A stretch of 64,000 nt of DNA from JBGVSA01 sp049840475 (lineage in GTDB: Bacteria; Pseudomonadota; Gammaproteobacteria; Burkholderiales; Rhodocyclaceae), in NCBI GenBank assembly GCA_049840475.1, contig JASGKX010000002.1, positions 248,001 to 312,000 of the forward strand, in the 5' to 3' direction. The translations under genes were made by a program, and so were the position numbers. Each line of letters opens with the position of its first letter. Position 1 is the stretch's first letter. The notes under the pieces are model-generated. The model was not told where the DNA came from. It made no database searches and saw only the letters and a program-made list of their open reading frames with translations. Positions 54,667-63,616 of the stretch are shown in pieces.

Positions 54667-55481
54667 CGAATGCTGGCTGTGGCGCGTTGTTTCGCCAACA
54701 ACGCGTCGATGACATTCGCTTCGGCCTCTTTCTGCAACATCGGCTTCAGGTCGTTGAACGACGGCACCGTCAGCGGGCGCGTATCGTCCACCGCGATCAC
54801 GTGATAGCCGAACTCCGTCTTGACCGGCGCCGCGCTGTAGCGCCCTTTCTTGATACCCGCCAGCGCATCGCCGAACGGCTTGGCAAAGCGCGCCGGGCCT
54901 GCCCAGCCAAGATCACCACCACTCCCGCGCGTGCTCGCGTCCATCGACAGTGACGTGAGATCAGCGAATTTCTCGCCCTTGTCCAGCCGCGCGATGATGG
55001 CGCGCGCCTCCGCGTCCGTTGCGACCAGAATGTGGCGCAGCTTGTATTCGGTATTGCCGCCGCGCGCACGGTAGGCGTCGTAGGTCTTGCGCAGTTGCGC
55101 ATCCGTCACGGGATGTTGCTTGAGGTAACCCTCGGCATAGGCGCGTGCAACGATGGCTTGGCGTGCGGCTTCGGCCTGCGCCATCCAGTGACGCGTGGCG
55201 GCATCCACCTGAGCGGCGACATCCGGCCGCTTATCGACACCTGCTCGCGTGGCAGCCTGGTACATCAACTCGCGCCGTACCAGTTCTTCGCGCACGTTCT
55301 GCTGAAGTCGTTCGTCATCCGGCGTGCCGGTTGCCATGGCCTGCGCGATGAAAATGTCGGCAACGTCCTGCTTGATCGCCACACCGTTGACCGTCACGAA
55401 AGGCTTGTCGGCCGCGACACTGGCCGCCGACATGAAGATGGCGGCCAATGTAGGGGCCGCCAGTCGGAATACGTTCTGCAT
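54663..55481 (-). CDS. Parvulin-type peptidyl-prolyl isomerase (PpiC/SurA-like)
   Basis: A 272-residue periplasmic folding factor. The signal peptide is MQNVFRLAAPTLAAIFMSAASVAA. The parvulin domain covers about 135-225 with YKLRHILVATDAEARAIIARL, GGDLGWAGPARFAKPFGDAL and KTEFGYHVIAVDDTR. The N-terminal helices (residues 25-130) resemble the SurA chaperone part. The start at 55481 was chosen over upstream open sequence because it begins the signal peptide. Confidence 0.92.
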   Translation of the reverse strand: MQNVFRLAAPTLAAIFMSAASVAADKPFVTVNGVAIKQDVADIFIAQAMATGTPDDERLQQNVREELVRRELMYQAATRAGVDKRPDVAAQVDAATRHWMAQAEAARQAIVARAYAEGYLKQHPVTDAQLRKTYDAYRARGGNTEYKLRHILVATDAEARAIIARLDKGEKFADLTSLSMDASTRGSGGDLGWAGPARFAKPFGDALAGIKKGRYSAAPVKTEFGYHVIAVDDTRPLTVPSFNDLKPMLQKEAEANVIDALLAKQRATASIR

Positions 55482-55543
55482 ACATCCACTTTCTGAACTG
55501 CCGGATACGCCGCCGCATGAGCGGCGGGCATCCGTGATTCGCC

Positions 55544-55591
55544 AAAAAAAGGAACCGCTGCCGGCCGCCACACTGCGCGGCACGGCAGCGG
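55544..55591 (-). terminator. Terminator of the GH3 gene
   Basis: On the minus strand CCGCTGCCG ... CGGCAGCGG with an internal GC-rich loop, followed by TTCCTTTTTTT. It begins 9 bases after the GH3 stop. Confidence 0.75.
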
Positions 55592-55599
55592 CGCCAGCA

Positions 55600-58200
55600 C
55601 TAGCGGACGAACGTGCCGGCTTGGGCAAGGTCCTTCGGAGACGACGAAGTACCCAGATACACGGTGTAGGTGCCAGCAGGCGTGATCCACATGCTGTACG
55701 CCTTGCTCCAGGCACTCAGCGGATGGCTGCTTGCCGCCGGGTCGATGGTGACGGTGATGGTTTTCGATTCACCGGCCGCGAGGTCGACCTTCTGGAAACC
55801 AACCAGGCGCTTGGGCGGTTGTGCCACGCCGACCGAGCTGGCGCCCGTGGGCAGCGACACGTAGACCTGCACGACTTCCGAACCCGCCTTGGCACCGGTG
55901 TTGGTCACCGTAGCCTTGACCGTGTACTTGGAACTCGCCAGTGCCACGCTCGGCGCCGTCACGGTGAAGCTGGTGTAGGACAAGCCATGGCCGAAGGGGA
56001 ACGCGACGCACGGATTCACGCCCGACGCCGGTGCGCATTGCCCGCTGATGTTGCCGTCGTACCAGCGATAGCCCATGTGCAGTTGCTCGGTGTATTCCAC
56101 GGTCTGCGTCACGCCATCGCCCGCGACCTTGCCGGGGTATTGGTTCTCCGAGGCGTTGTCGAGGAAGCCCTTGCCCACGTACGGGAAGGTGACCGGCAGC
56201 TTGCCGGAGGGGTTCTTCAGACCGAACAGCAGGTCGGCAACAATGTTGCCGTCTTCCTGGCCCGGGAACCACGCTTCGAGAATCGACGGCCCGCTCGCGC
56301 CAACCAGCGCAGGGTCCATCGCCACACCGGCATTGTCCTTGAGCACCAGCGCGGTCTTCTGGACCATGGTCTTGGCCGTGGTCGATGTCGTACCCATGAT
56401 GGCCTTGATCATCGCAACCGTATTGCTGTTCTTGACCATCGCAGCAGCGCCGTTGGGCGTTGCCGGCACCGTCAGCGAACCGGCCACGTACCAGTCGAGC
56501 GTCGAGCCGTCGGCGGCAGAGGCGCCCGGCGCCAGCGGCACGGTGTTGGTCGACAACGAACTGCCATCGGCGGCGGTCAGGCGGTCGGCACCTTCTTCGG
56601 CGATGGTGCCGGCCATCATGATGACGGCGTCCGCACCTGCGGCAGCGGCCTGCGCATCGGCAAAGGTCTTGGCGGCGCCGTCGATGGTGGCGGTGCCGTT
56701 GGCATCATCCACCAGGATCAACTGCACCTTGGCGGTGGTGTTGCCGAGGCTTTGCAGCGCATTCTTGATGCCGTCAACCGGCGTCACCGTGTAGTTGGGC
56801 ATGACGTCGGAACTGCCCCCGGCGACGACCACGCCCACACGCGCACCACCCGCCACAGCCTGTTGCGCGTAGACCTGCGAAGCCTTGCCGATGACAACCA
56901 CTTTCTGCACCGACGATGCGAACGGCAGCGCACCGTTGTTCTGCAGCAGCACTGCAGCCTTGGTACCGATGTCGCGCGCCTTCTGACCGTTGCCGGTAAA
57001 GTCGATGGCAGTCTGTTTGACCGCGCGGTCGAAGATGCCGTACTTGAAGGTTTGCGTGTAGCGACGCTCCAGCGCGGTGTCGATCATAGCCGTCGTGATC
57101 GAGCCGGACGCCAACGCCGCGGTCAGATTGGTCGGCGACCAGTACTGCGGGATCGGCATTTCGTGGTCCATGCCGCCGAGCATCGTGCCGATGGTGCTCT
57201 TGATGGCGAAGAAGTCGGACTGCACGTAACCGGTGAAGCCCCAGTCATTGCGCACCACACCATTGAGCAGTTCCTTGTTCTCGCAGGAATGCACGCCGTT
57301 GACGTAGTTGTAGGCACACATGATCGAGGCGGCCTTGCCGTCCTTGACCGCCATTTCGAACGGCAGCAGGTAGATTTCGCGCAGCACCTGCGGATCGACG
57401 GTGGTCTGGATCTTCTGGCGGTTGGCCTCTTGCTCGTTGCCCACGAAGTGCTTCGGCATGGCGATGAGGCCCTTGCCCTGGATCGCCTTGATTTCGGACA
57501 CCGCCATGGTGCCGGTCAGGAACGGGTCTTCGCCGAAGTATTCAAAGTTGCGCCCCAGCACCGGGATGCGCGCCATGTTCACGCCCGGCGCTTCAAACAC
57601 ATGCAGGGCGAGGTTGTTCATTTCGGTGGCGATCACGTCGCCGAAGGTCGTCGCCACGGCCGGATCAAACGATGCCGCCACGCCCATCGCCGAAGGCAGT
57701 GCCGTCGCCTTGGCAGAACTCGGATCGGTATACGCAGCCGTGAATGACTTCTTGCCGGCCTTCACATCGTCATAGATGCTCGCAGCGATACAGTCGTTCT
57801 GCCCCAGGCCGACCGGGCCGTTGGTAATACGGAAGGTCGGGATGTTCAGGCTGGCGATGCCAGCCACGTGACGACCGCCGTAGCATTCGGGCAGCTCCGG
57901 CACGATCTCGGGCATGCTGCCGGTGAGCTGCTGCATCTTCTGTTGCAGCGTCATTGCGGCGATGAGCAGCTTGGCGCGGCGATTGGCGACCGCCTCTTTG
58001 GCGGTATCGGTGGTCGCAGCGGCTTGTTCGGCGATGATCGCCTGGGTCATCCAGGCGTTGGTCGCGACGGTGGGCGTTGAGGACGAGCTATCCGAGGATG
58101 CGGTGTCGTCGTTGTCGTCGCCGCAAGCGGCGAGACCCAGGGTGAGCGCCGCGGCGACGGCAAGCGCCAACGCGGATCTACGGGTGTTGAAGCCCTGCAT
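55600..58200 (-). CDS. GH3-family beta-glucosidase-like lipoprotein
   Basis: An 866-residue secreted enzyme. The lipobox LGLAAC (Cys near 26) is followed by an Asp/Ser-rich linker. The GH3 TIM barrel has PGVNMARIPVLGRNFEYFGEDP, KHFVGNEQEANR and the nucleophile D329 in YVQSDFFAIKS. A C-terminal alpha/beta sandwich carries FPGQEDGNIVADLLFG, FPFGHGLSYTSF, and a fibronectin-like end. The barrel motif QSDFF replaces the commoner SDW. It is divergent from the LysR gene. Likely cleaves beta-glucosides released outside the cell. Confidence 0.9.
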   Translation of the reverse strand: MQGFNTRRSALALAVAAALTLGLAACGDDNDDTASSDSSSSTPTVATNAWMTQAIIAEQAAATTDTAKEAVANRRAKLLIAAMTLQQKMQQLTGSMPEIVPELPECYGGRHVAGIASLNIPTFRITNGPVGLGQNDCIAASIYDDVKAGKKSFTAAYTDPSSAKATALPSAMGVAASFDPAVATTFGDVIATEMNNLALHVFEAPGVNMARIPVLGRNFEYFGEDPFLTGTMAVSEIKAIQGKGLIAMPKHFVGNEQEANRQKIQTTVDPQVLREIYLLPFEMAVKDGKAASIMCAYNYVNGVHSCENKELLNGVVRNDWGFTGYVQSDFFAIKSTIGTMLGGMDHEMPIPQYWSPTNLTAALASGSITTAMIDTALERRYTQTFKYGIFDRAVKQTAIDFTGNGQKARDIGTKAAVLLQNNGALPFASSVQKVVVIGKASQVYAQQAVAGGARVGVVVAGGSSDVMPNYTVTPVDGIKNALQSLGNTTAKVQLILVDDANGTATIDGAAKTFADAQAAAAGADAVIMMAGTIAEEGADRLTAADGSSLSTNTVPLAPGASAADGSTLDWYVAGSLTVPATPNGAAAMVKNSNTVAMIKAIMGTTSTTAKTMVQKTALVLKDNAGVAMDPALVGASGPSILEAWFPGQEDGNIVADLLFGLKNPSGKLPVTFPYVGKGFLDNASENQYPGKVAGDGVTQTVEYTEQLHMGYRWYDGNISGQCAPASGVNPCVAFPFGHGLSYTSFTVTAPSVALASSKYTVKATVTNTGAKAGSEVVQVYVSLPTGASSVGVAQPPKRLVGFQKVDLAAGESKTITVTIDPAASSHPLSAWSKAYSMWITPAGTYTVYLGTSSSPKDLAQAGTFVR

Positions 58201-58344
58201 TTCCTGTCTCCTGTTATTCCAGCTTTAGAATCGATGCCGGAATCGCGTCGAAGACAGGCACCCTGCCCATTGCGGCAGATGCGTGTCAGAACTTGTATCC
58301 TAGCATCGTAGCGGCATTCTTCCGTCCGCCTCGGTACAGGTCCA

Positions 58345-58371
58345 ATGCCTTATAGGCATGAGCTTCATGCC
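58345..58371. promoter_or_regulatory. Candidate LysR-type operator between GH3 and LysR genes
   Basis: ATGCCT-TAT-AGGCAT overlaps GGCATGA-GCT-TCATGCC, giving three alternating GCAT half-sites with perfect arms. It lies 93-119 bases before the LysR start and 145-171 bases before the GH3 start, the expected place for a divergent regulator. Confidence 0.5.
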
Positions 58372-58463
58372 GAGTGTTGATGGGGGTTTTCCCATATCGA
58401 CCGGTGACCCGGGTCGCGACTGAAATTCGGCGGGCGGCGTCGGGCCGCGAAGGAACACGACAA

Positions 58464-59354
58464 TTGGAAACTCGCTCGCTTTTGTATTTCATCGCGGTGG
58501 CCGAAGAGCGCAACATCGGCCGCGCGGCAGCACGGCTGCATATCACCCAACCTGCGCTCACGCGGCAGATCAAGTCACTCGAAGACGAAGTCGGCGTGCC
58601 GCTATTCACACGCACGACGACCGGCATGGACATCACGCTGGCCGGCACTGCGCTGCTGCGCCATGCGCGGGCCATCCGCGCGGAACTGGCGCAGGCCAAG
58701 ACCAACGTCGCTCAGGCGTGCGACACGCAACCCTTCGTGCTGGATATCGGCGTCTACGGTTCGGCGATCCTGAATACGGTGCCGAAGTTGCTGGCGGCTT
58801 TCCTCGCCCAGCATCCGCGCACCGTGTATCGGCTGCACAACGTGCGTAAGGACCAGCTCGTCGAACTGCTGCGCCGGGGTGACATCCAGCTCGCCTTCGA
58901 TCGCTATCTGCCGCAGGAACCCGATCTCGCCTTCGAGTTGGTATGCCGCGAACGCCTGTCTGTGGTTGTGCACAAGGGCCACCGCCTGGCAACGCACGAA
59001 TCGATCTGTGCCGCCGACATTGCGAACGAGCCGCGCATCGGCGCGAACTATGACAGCCCGATGGCGGCACGGCTGGCGCAGGTATTCGGGCACGCCATGC
59101 CGGTACAGCATTGTGCCGACGACTCGCTCACGGTACTGGCGCTGGTCAGCAGCGGCTGCGGCATCGGCTTTGCACCGCCGTCGCTGGCATCCCTCCAGAT
59201 CGAGAACGTCGTCTTCATCCCCTATAGCGAACCGCAACGGGTGCCGTTCGACCTGCAATGCATGTATCGCCGCGACGATCCCTCGCCCGCCGTACAGGCC
59301 ATGCTGGAAACGATCCGCGAATTCCGCACCGCACAGACCGAGACCGCGCGCTGA
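58464..59354 (+). CDS. LysR-family transcription regulator
   Basis: A 296-residue regulator starting at TTG with AAGGAACACGACAA upstream; the Met/Leu position METRSLLYFIAVAEERNIGRAAARL is the usual LysR start. The helix-turn-helix is HITQPALTRQIKSLEDEVGVPLFTRTTTGMDITLAG, and the effector domain follows (about 90-290). It is divergent from the GH3 gene and precedes the GPH transporter by 48 bases, so it probably controls the sugar locus. Confidence 0.87.
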   Translation: METRSLLYFIAVAEERNIGRAAARLHITQPALTRQIKSLEDEVGVPLFTRTTTGMDITLAGTALLRHARAIRAELAQAKTNVAQACDTQPFVLDIGVYGSAILNTVPKLLAAFLAQHPRTVYRLHNVRKDQLVELLRRGDIQLAFDRYLPQEPDLAFELVCRERLSVVVHKGHRLATHESICAADIANEPRIGANYDSPMAARLAQVFGHAMPVQHCADDSLTVLALVSSGCGIGFAPPSLASLQIENVVFIPYSEPQRVPFDLQCMYRRDDPSPAVQAMLETIREFRTAQTETAR

Positions 59355-59402
59355 CCATTCGCCCGCCAGGCGCCCACACCCAAACACAACGTCTCCACAC
59401 CG

Positions 59403-60755
59403 ATGCCTCACCCTGCCCCACTCAGATGGACCGCGCTCGCCGGCTATGGCCTGGGCGAGATGGCAAACAATTTCGTGTTCTCGATGGGCATGTTGTTCCT
59501 GCTCCATTACTACACCGATGTCGCCGGCATCGGCGCAGCGGCAGCCGGAACCTTGCTGTTGGTCGTGCGTGTTTACGACGCGTTCATGGATGTCGTCGCC
59601 GGCCGGGTCATCGACCGCGGGCAACTGGATGCGCGCCATGGTCGATTCCGTCCGTGGCTGCTGTGGGGCGGCGTACCTTTGCTGATGCTGAATGTCGCGG
59701 TGTTCTCCGTACCGAACACGTGGAGCGTGGAGAGCAAGCTCGTCTACGCCTACGTCAGCTACGCATTGCTGGGCACGGCGTACTCATTCACCAATATTCC
59801 ATATGGATCGCTGGCCGGCGTGATGACACAGGTGCCGCGCGAGCGGGCACGCCTGTCGGCCACTCGGACGGTCATGGCCACTGGCACGATGATCTTGCTG
59901 GCACTCGTCCTCGCGCCCGCGCTGCGCGGCACGCGACACGACTCCCTGCAATCGACCCTGACGTGGCTCACGCTGGCGCTGGCGGTCATCGGCAGCCTGT
60001 TCTACGTTGCCTGCTTTGCCGCCACGCGCGAAGTCGTCGCGCGCAAGATCACCCGCCCGCCGCTGCGCGACAGTCTCGGCACAATCAGCCGCAACCGCGC
60101 ATTGCAGGTGCTGTGCGTCGCTGCGCTATGTGCGCTGATCGGTGCGAGTTCCAGCGGCGCGTCAGCGCTGTACTTCACGCGCTATGTGTTGGGCGACGCC
60201 GGGCACTTCATCACGTACATGCTCACCACCACGCTGTTCGGCACAGTCGTCTCGGTGCTGGCCGGGCCGCTGCTGGCGGCACGCTTCGGCAAAAAGATCG
60301 TCTTCCAGGGCGGGATGGCGCTGGCGGCCGTCGCACACGGCACGCTGTACTTTGCGCCAGTAATTGGTGTGGCGGTGACCTTCGCCTGGCTGGCTGTGGG
60401 CTCATGCGGATTGATGCTGGCGATGGTCGTGATGTGGGCACTGGAGGCCGACACCGTGGAATACGGCGAATGGCTCACCGGCATGCGGCTCGAAGGGCTC
60501 AACTATTCGCTGTACTCGCTGATGCGCAAATGCGGACTCGCGCTGGGCGGCTCGATCCCGGCTTTCCTGCTGGCGGGCACGGCCTATGTCCCCAACCAGG
60601 CCGTGCAGACGCCCGAGGTACAGGACGCCATTCGCATGGCCGTCACGCTCATGCCCGCTGCGGCGTTCGCACTGGCAAGCATGGCGATGAGCCTGTACCC
60701 GCTGTCGGACCGGCGCTTCGTCGAGATACTGGCGGACATCCGGTCACGCAAATGA
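59403..60755 (+). CDS. GPH-family sugar:cation symporter
   Basis: A 450-residue inner-membrane transporter with about 12 hydrophobic segments. GPH motifs include YGLGEMANNFVFSM, RVYDAFMDVVAGRVIDR, RFRPWLLWGGVP, NIPYGSLAGVMTQ and MRLEGLNYSLYSLMRKCGLALGG. These systems import glycosides, pentosides or hexuronides with Na+ or protons. With the GH3 enzyme and LysR gene it forms a glycoside-use locus. Confidence 0.88.
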   Translation: MPHPAPLRWTALAGYGLGEMANNFVFSMGMLFLLHYYTDVAGIGAAAAGTLLLVVRVYDAFMDVVAGRVIDRGQLDARHGRFRPWLLWGGVPLLMLNVAVFSVPNTWSVESKLVYAYVSYALLGTAYSFTNIPYGSLAGVMTQVPRERARLSATRTVMATGTMILLALVLAPALRGTRHDSLQSTLTWLTLALAVIGSLFYVACFAATREVVARKITRPPLRDSLGTISRNRALQVLCVAALCALIGASSSGASALYFTRYVLGDAGHFITYMLTTTLFGTVVSVLAGPLLAARFGKKIVFQGGMALAAVAHGTLYFAPVIGVAVTFAWLAVGSCGLMLAMVVMWALEADTVEYGEWLTGMRLEGLNYSLYSLMRKCGLALGGSIPAFLLAGTAYVPNQAVQTPEVQDAIRMAVTLMPAAAFALASMAMSLYPLSDRRFVEILADIRSRK

Positions 60756-60914
60756 CGGCGCAACGCCGACGAGGCACGGTGCATACGGAATCGTGGCCAT
60801 CGCCACCCGTGTCTTGGCCCTGGCAACACGCTGGATTCGCTAAACCTGCGCGTCAGTAGATTCTGCGCAGACCTCATCGGCTTGACCGCCCGCAGCAGAA
60901 GTCGCCGCTATCGC

Positions 60915-60942
60915 CTGACAGGCTGTTGCAGCCCCCTATAGT
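60915..60942 (+). promoter_or_regulatory. Sigma-70-type promoter of kbp
   Basis: CTGACA (-35), 16-base spacer, TATAGT (-10). It lies 48 bases before the ATG of the next gene. Confidence 0.55.
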
Positions 60943-60989
60943 CGCTCGCGCGAACGGCACATTCCGTTCATTCAAACGAGGACATATCC

Positions 60990-61463
60990 ATGGGCATTTT
61001 CAGTTTCATCAAGGAAGCGGGTGAGAAGCTCTTCGGCAGCAAACCAGCAACCACCGACACGGCTGCGGACAACCTGCTCGCTGTGACGTCGATCCTCAAC
61101 TACATCACCAAGATGAACCTGCGCGCCGACGGTCTGGCGCTGGTCGCCGACATGACGCAAGGCAAGGTGACTGTCTCCGGCCAGGCCGCCGACCAAGACA
61201 CACGCGAGAAGATCGTGCTTTGCTGCGGCAATACGAATGGCGTACAGGAAGTCGTCGACAACATGACCGTGCAGCAAGCCTCGCAAGAATCGCAATGGCA
61301 TACGGTCGTCAAGGGTGACACGCTGTGGGCTATCGCGGAAAAGGCGTACGGCAAGGGCAAGGGCGGCGAATACAACCGCATCTTTGAAGCCAACCGGCCG
61401 ATGCTCACACACCCGGACAAGATCTACCCCGGTCAGGTGCTGCGCATTCCGCCGCTCGCTTAA
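60990..61463 (+). CDS. Kbp-like BON-LysM protein (potassium-binding)
   Basis: A 157-residue cytoplasmic protein: start MGIFSFIKEAGEKLFG, a BON domain (about 25-95, with GKVTVSGQAADQDTREKI and GVQEVVDNM) and a LysM domain (about 103-156, WHTVVKGDTLWAIAEKAYGKG and PDKIYPGQVLRIP). The length and domain order match Kbp/YgaU, a cytosolic K+ sensor in E. coli. A CTGACA/TATAGT promoter and ACGAGGACATATCC precede it. Confidence 0.92.
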   Translation: MGIFSFIKEAGEKLFGSKPATTDTAADNLLAVTSILNYITKMNLRADGLALVADMTQGKVTVSGQAADQDTREKIVLCCGNTNGVQEVVDNMTVQQASQESQWHTVVKGDTLWAIAEKAYGKGKGGEYNRIFEANRPMLTHPDKIYPGQVLRIPPLA

Positions 61464-61473
61464 GACACACAAA

Positions 61474-61493
61474 AAACCGGCCAAGGCCGGTTT
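61474..61493 (+). terminator. Terminator between kbp and ykgJ
   Basis: AAACCGGCC-AA-GGCCGGTTT with A runs before and TTCTTTATT after. It can serve both convergent genes. Confidence 0.85.
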
Positions 61494-61507
61494 CTTTATT
61501 GCTGCAC

Positions 61508-61867
61508 TTACAACAACGGCGGCCCGCTGACTTCGAGCGGCGGCAGGCCGTGCCGGGCACGCGCGTCGTTGCACGCGCGATTGGCAATGCCATAGATGCC
61601 ATGCGCGGCGAACTCACGGCACGGGTCCGGGCGGAATTCATAGATGCCGCAACGCACGGCCTCGCCAACCTTGCCGACCAACGCTACGCAGCGCGGCGGA
61701 TAACGATCAGTGCCGCGCATGCGGCAAGTCGAAGCGGTCTCGTCGTCCGCCAACGCGGCCGGCACGTAGCCGCCCGGTTCAGAGTCAAGTTGCGAGCGAT
61801 GAAAGCTGACGCGAAAGCTGGCGCAGCACGCGCCGCATTGCTGGCAGGGATTGTCGACGACGCTCAT
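61508..61867 (-). CDS. YkgJ-family cysteine cluster protein
   Basis: A 119-residue protein with the CxxCxxCC motif CQQCGACCASFRVSFHRSQ near the start, then CRMRGTDRYPPRCVALVG, RCGIYEFRPDPCREF and a final region. The cysteines probably bind a Zn or Fe-S centre. No reaction is assigned to the family with certainty. The start overlaps the trmB-like stop by four bases. Confidence 0.88.
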   Translation of the reverse strand: MSVVDNPCQQCGACCASFRVSFHRSQLDSEPGGYVPAALADDETASTCRMRGTDRYPPRCVALVGKVGEAVRCGIYEFRPDPCREFAAHGIYGIANRACNDARARHGLPPLEVSGPPLL

Positions 61868-62571
61868 GACTGCGCCCCCGATTGAAGTGTTGCCACAGCG
61901 CCTGGGGTCATGGGCACGAAAGGCAGATCGATTACCACGCGATACAAAGCTTGCCCGGAATCGCGATATTTGCGCTCGAAGGGCGTGATGGTCTGCGGTG
62001 GATTCCATGGTTCGACGGCAGGTGTCGTGCCCGCCAACAAGCCAATAGCCGCAGCAAACTCATCGACGTAGATCTGCCAGTTGCTGCGGCATTCAAGCCG
62101 GCCACCGAGTGCGACGACGGTCGGAAACACAGCCATGCCGTGCCAGCGCCGCGTCAGGTGGCCGATCTTGGGCCACGGATTCGGGTACAGGATGTAATGG
62201 CGCGCCACACGCACGCCAGCCGCATGCAACAGACGCCAGAAGTTGACCAGATCGGCCCGCACGAAATGGGCGTTATCGCGTGCCTCCGGCTTGCCACGCT
62301 CTAGCCGATCGGACGACTGGTCCACGCCCAGCACAAAGTGGTCGGGAAACTCACGCGCCAGATTGAGCGTGCTCCACCCTACCCCGCAGCCGGCATCGAG
62401 CACGATAGGAGCACGGCCGTCCCAGCGCGACATGGCGTCGTCAAACGCACGGCGACTGTGGGCTGCGACAGGCTTGCGAAACACCGTGTCGCGATGGCGC
62501 AGCACGATCTCGGCGAGCTTTTCGTGGGGCCCGGTCTGCGCACTCTGGATGATGTAGGAGTTGGCGTACAT
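61864..62571 (-). CDS. TrmB-like tRNA (guanine-N7) methyltransferase
   Basis: A 235-residue SAM enzyme. The SAM site is VLDAGCGVGWSTLNLAREFPD, and the TrmB hallmark YPNPWPKIGHLTRRWHG is followed by SNWQIYVDEFA. These fit tRNA(guanine-46-N7) methyltransferase. The SAM loop (DAGCGVG) differs from the usual EIGFGMG of canonical betaproteobacterial TrmB, so this may be a paralogue with other tRNA specificity. It lies between dusC-like and ykgJ genes in one overlapping operon. Confidence 0.8.
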   Translation of the reverse strand: MYANSYIIQSAQTGPHEKLAEIVLRHRDTVFRKPVAAHSRRAFDDAMSRWDGRAPIVLDAGCGVGWSTLNLAREFPDHFVLGVDQSSDRLERGKPEARDNAHFVRADLVNFWRLLHAAGVRVARHYILYPNPWPKIGHLTRRWHGMAVFPTVVALGGRLECRSNWQIYVDEFAAAIGLLAGTTPAVEPWNPPQTITPFERKYRDSGQALYRVVIDLPFVPMTPGAVATLQSGAQS

Positions 62572-62577
62572 GGGTCG

Positions 62578-63570
62578 TCAGGCCTGCGCCAGCAACGGCG
62601 TGATGTCGTCCGGCATGCGCAGCGGCCGCACACGCGCATAAAGCGCTTCGGCCGGGGCGTAGTGACGGCGCAGCAAATTGAGCCATTGTTTGAGGCGACC
62701 GGGCGCGTGGCGTGGCTCGACCTTTTCCAGCACGGCTTGCCAATGGGCATCGATCAGCGGCTTGACGCGACACCAGTCAGCGTTGGGCGAGCGCACCTCG
62801 TCGCCGGCCAGATGGGCGCGCAGGCGTTCGACCAGAAATGGGTCCGCCACCGCACCGCGCCCGAGCATCACGTCGCGCATGCCGCTCTCGCTACGACAGC
62901 GTTGGTAGTCTTCGACCGTCCATATCTCGCCATTGGCAACCACGGGCACGCGCACGTTTTGGGCAATGCGGGCGATCCACGGCCAATGTGCGGGGGGACG
63001 GTAACCATCTTCCTTGGTGCGGGCGTGCACCACCAGCATCTCGGCGCCGCCGTCGGCCAGCGCCTGGGCTGCTTCGATGGCGCGATGCGTGTCGCGCACG
63101 CCAAGGCGCATCTTGGCGGTCAATGGCACGCGCCCACGGATGGCGCGGCTCAACGCAGAGACGATCTTGTGCAGCAGTTCGGGCTCATCGAGCAGCACGG
63201 CGCCGCCACGATGTTTGTTGACGGTGGGCGCAGGGCAACCAAAGTTGAGGTCGATGCCGGCTGGCGCGAGCCCGGCAAGGCGATCGGCGTTCTCCGCCAT
63301 GCTCTCGGGGTCCGACCCGAGCAACTGCACACGCACCGGCGTGCCGGCCGCCGTGCGCGAACCGTTGCGCAGCTCGGGCACCAGGCGGTTGAAGAAGCGC
63401 ACGGGCAAAAGCGTGCCCGAAACACGGGCGAATTCGGTCACGCACCAGTCGTAAGGTACGGCTCGCGTGAGGACGTCACGCATGATCTCGTTGACCATGC
63501 CTTCCATGGGCGCGAGCAGAATGCGTGGCGCCTCGTCACCGAATTTGTTGCTTGCCCGGATGTCTGACAT
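62578..63570 (-). CDS. dusC: tRNA-dihydrouridine synthase, DusC type
   Basis: A 330-residue flavoenzyme. Motifs are LAPMEGMVNEIMRDVLT, GIDLNFGCPAPTVNKHRGGAVLL with the active Cys, TAKMRLGVRD, VVANGEIWT and VMLGRGAVADPFLVE. The PMEG start and RGGAVLL fit DusC better than DusA or DusB. It reduces a uridine in the tRNA D-loop (position 16 in E. coli). The trmB-like start lies 7 bases after its stop. Confidence 0.9.
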   Translation of the reverse strand: MSDIRASNKFGDEAPRILLAPMEGMVNEIMRDVLTRAVPYDWCVTEFARVSGTLLPVRFFNRLVPELRNGSRTAAGTPVRVQLLGSDPESMAENADRLAGLAPAGIDLNFGCPAPTVNKHRGGAVLLDEPELLHKIVSALSRAIRGRVPLTAKMRLGVRDTHRAIEAAQALADGGAEMLVVHARTKEDGYRPPAHWPWIARIAQNVRVPVVANGEIWTVEDYQRCRSESGMRDVMLGRGAVADPFLVERLRAHLAGDEVRSPNADWCRVKPLIDAHWQAVLEKVEPRHAPGRLKQWLNLLRRHYAPAEALYARVRPLRMPDDITPLLAQA

Positions 63571-63616
63571 GGGGGCGCATGTTATCTTCGCGCCTTTGTA
63601 GTTGAAAGCATCTGTC

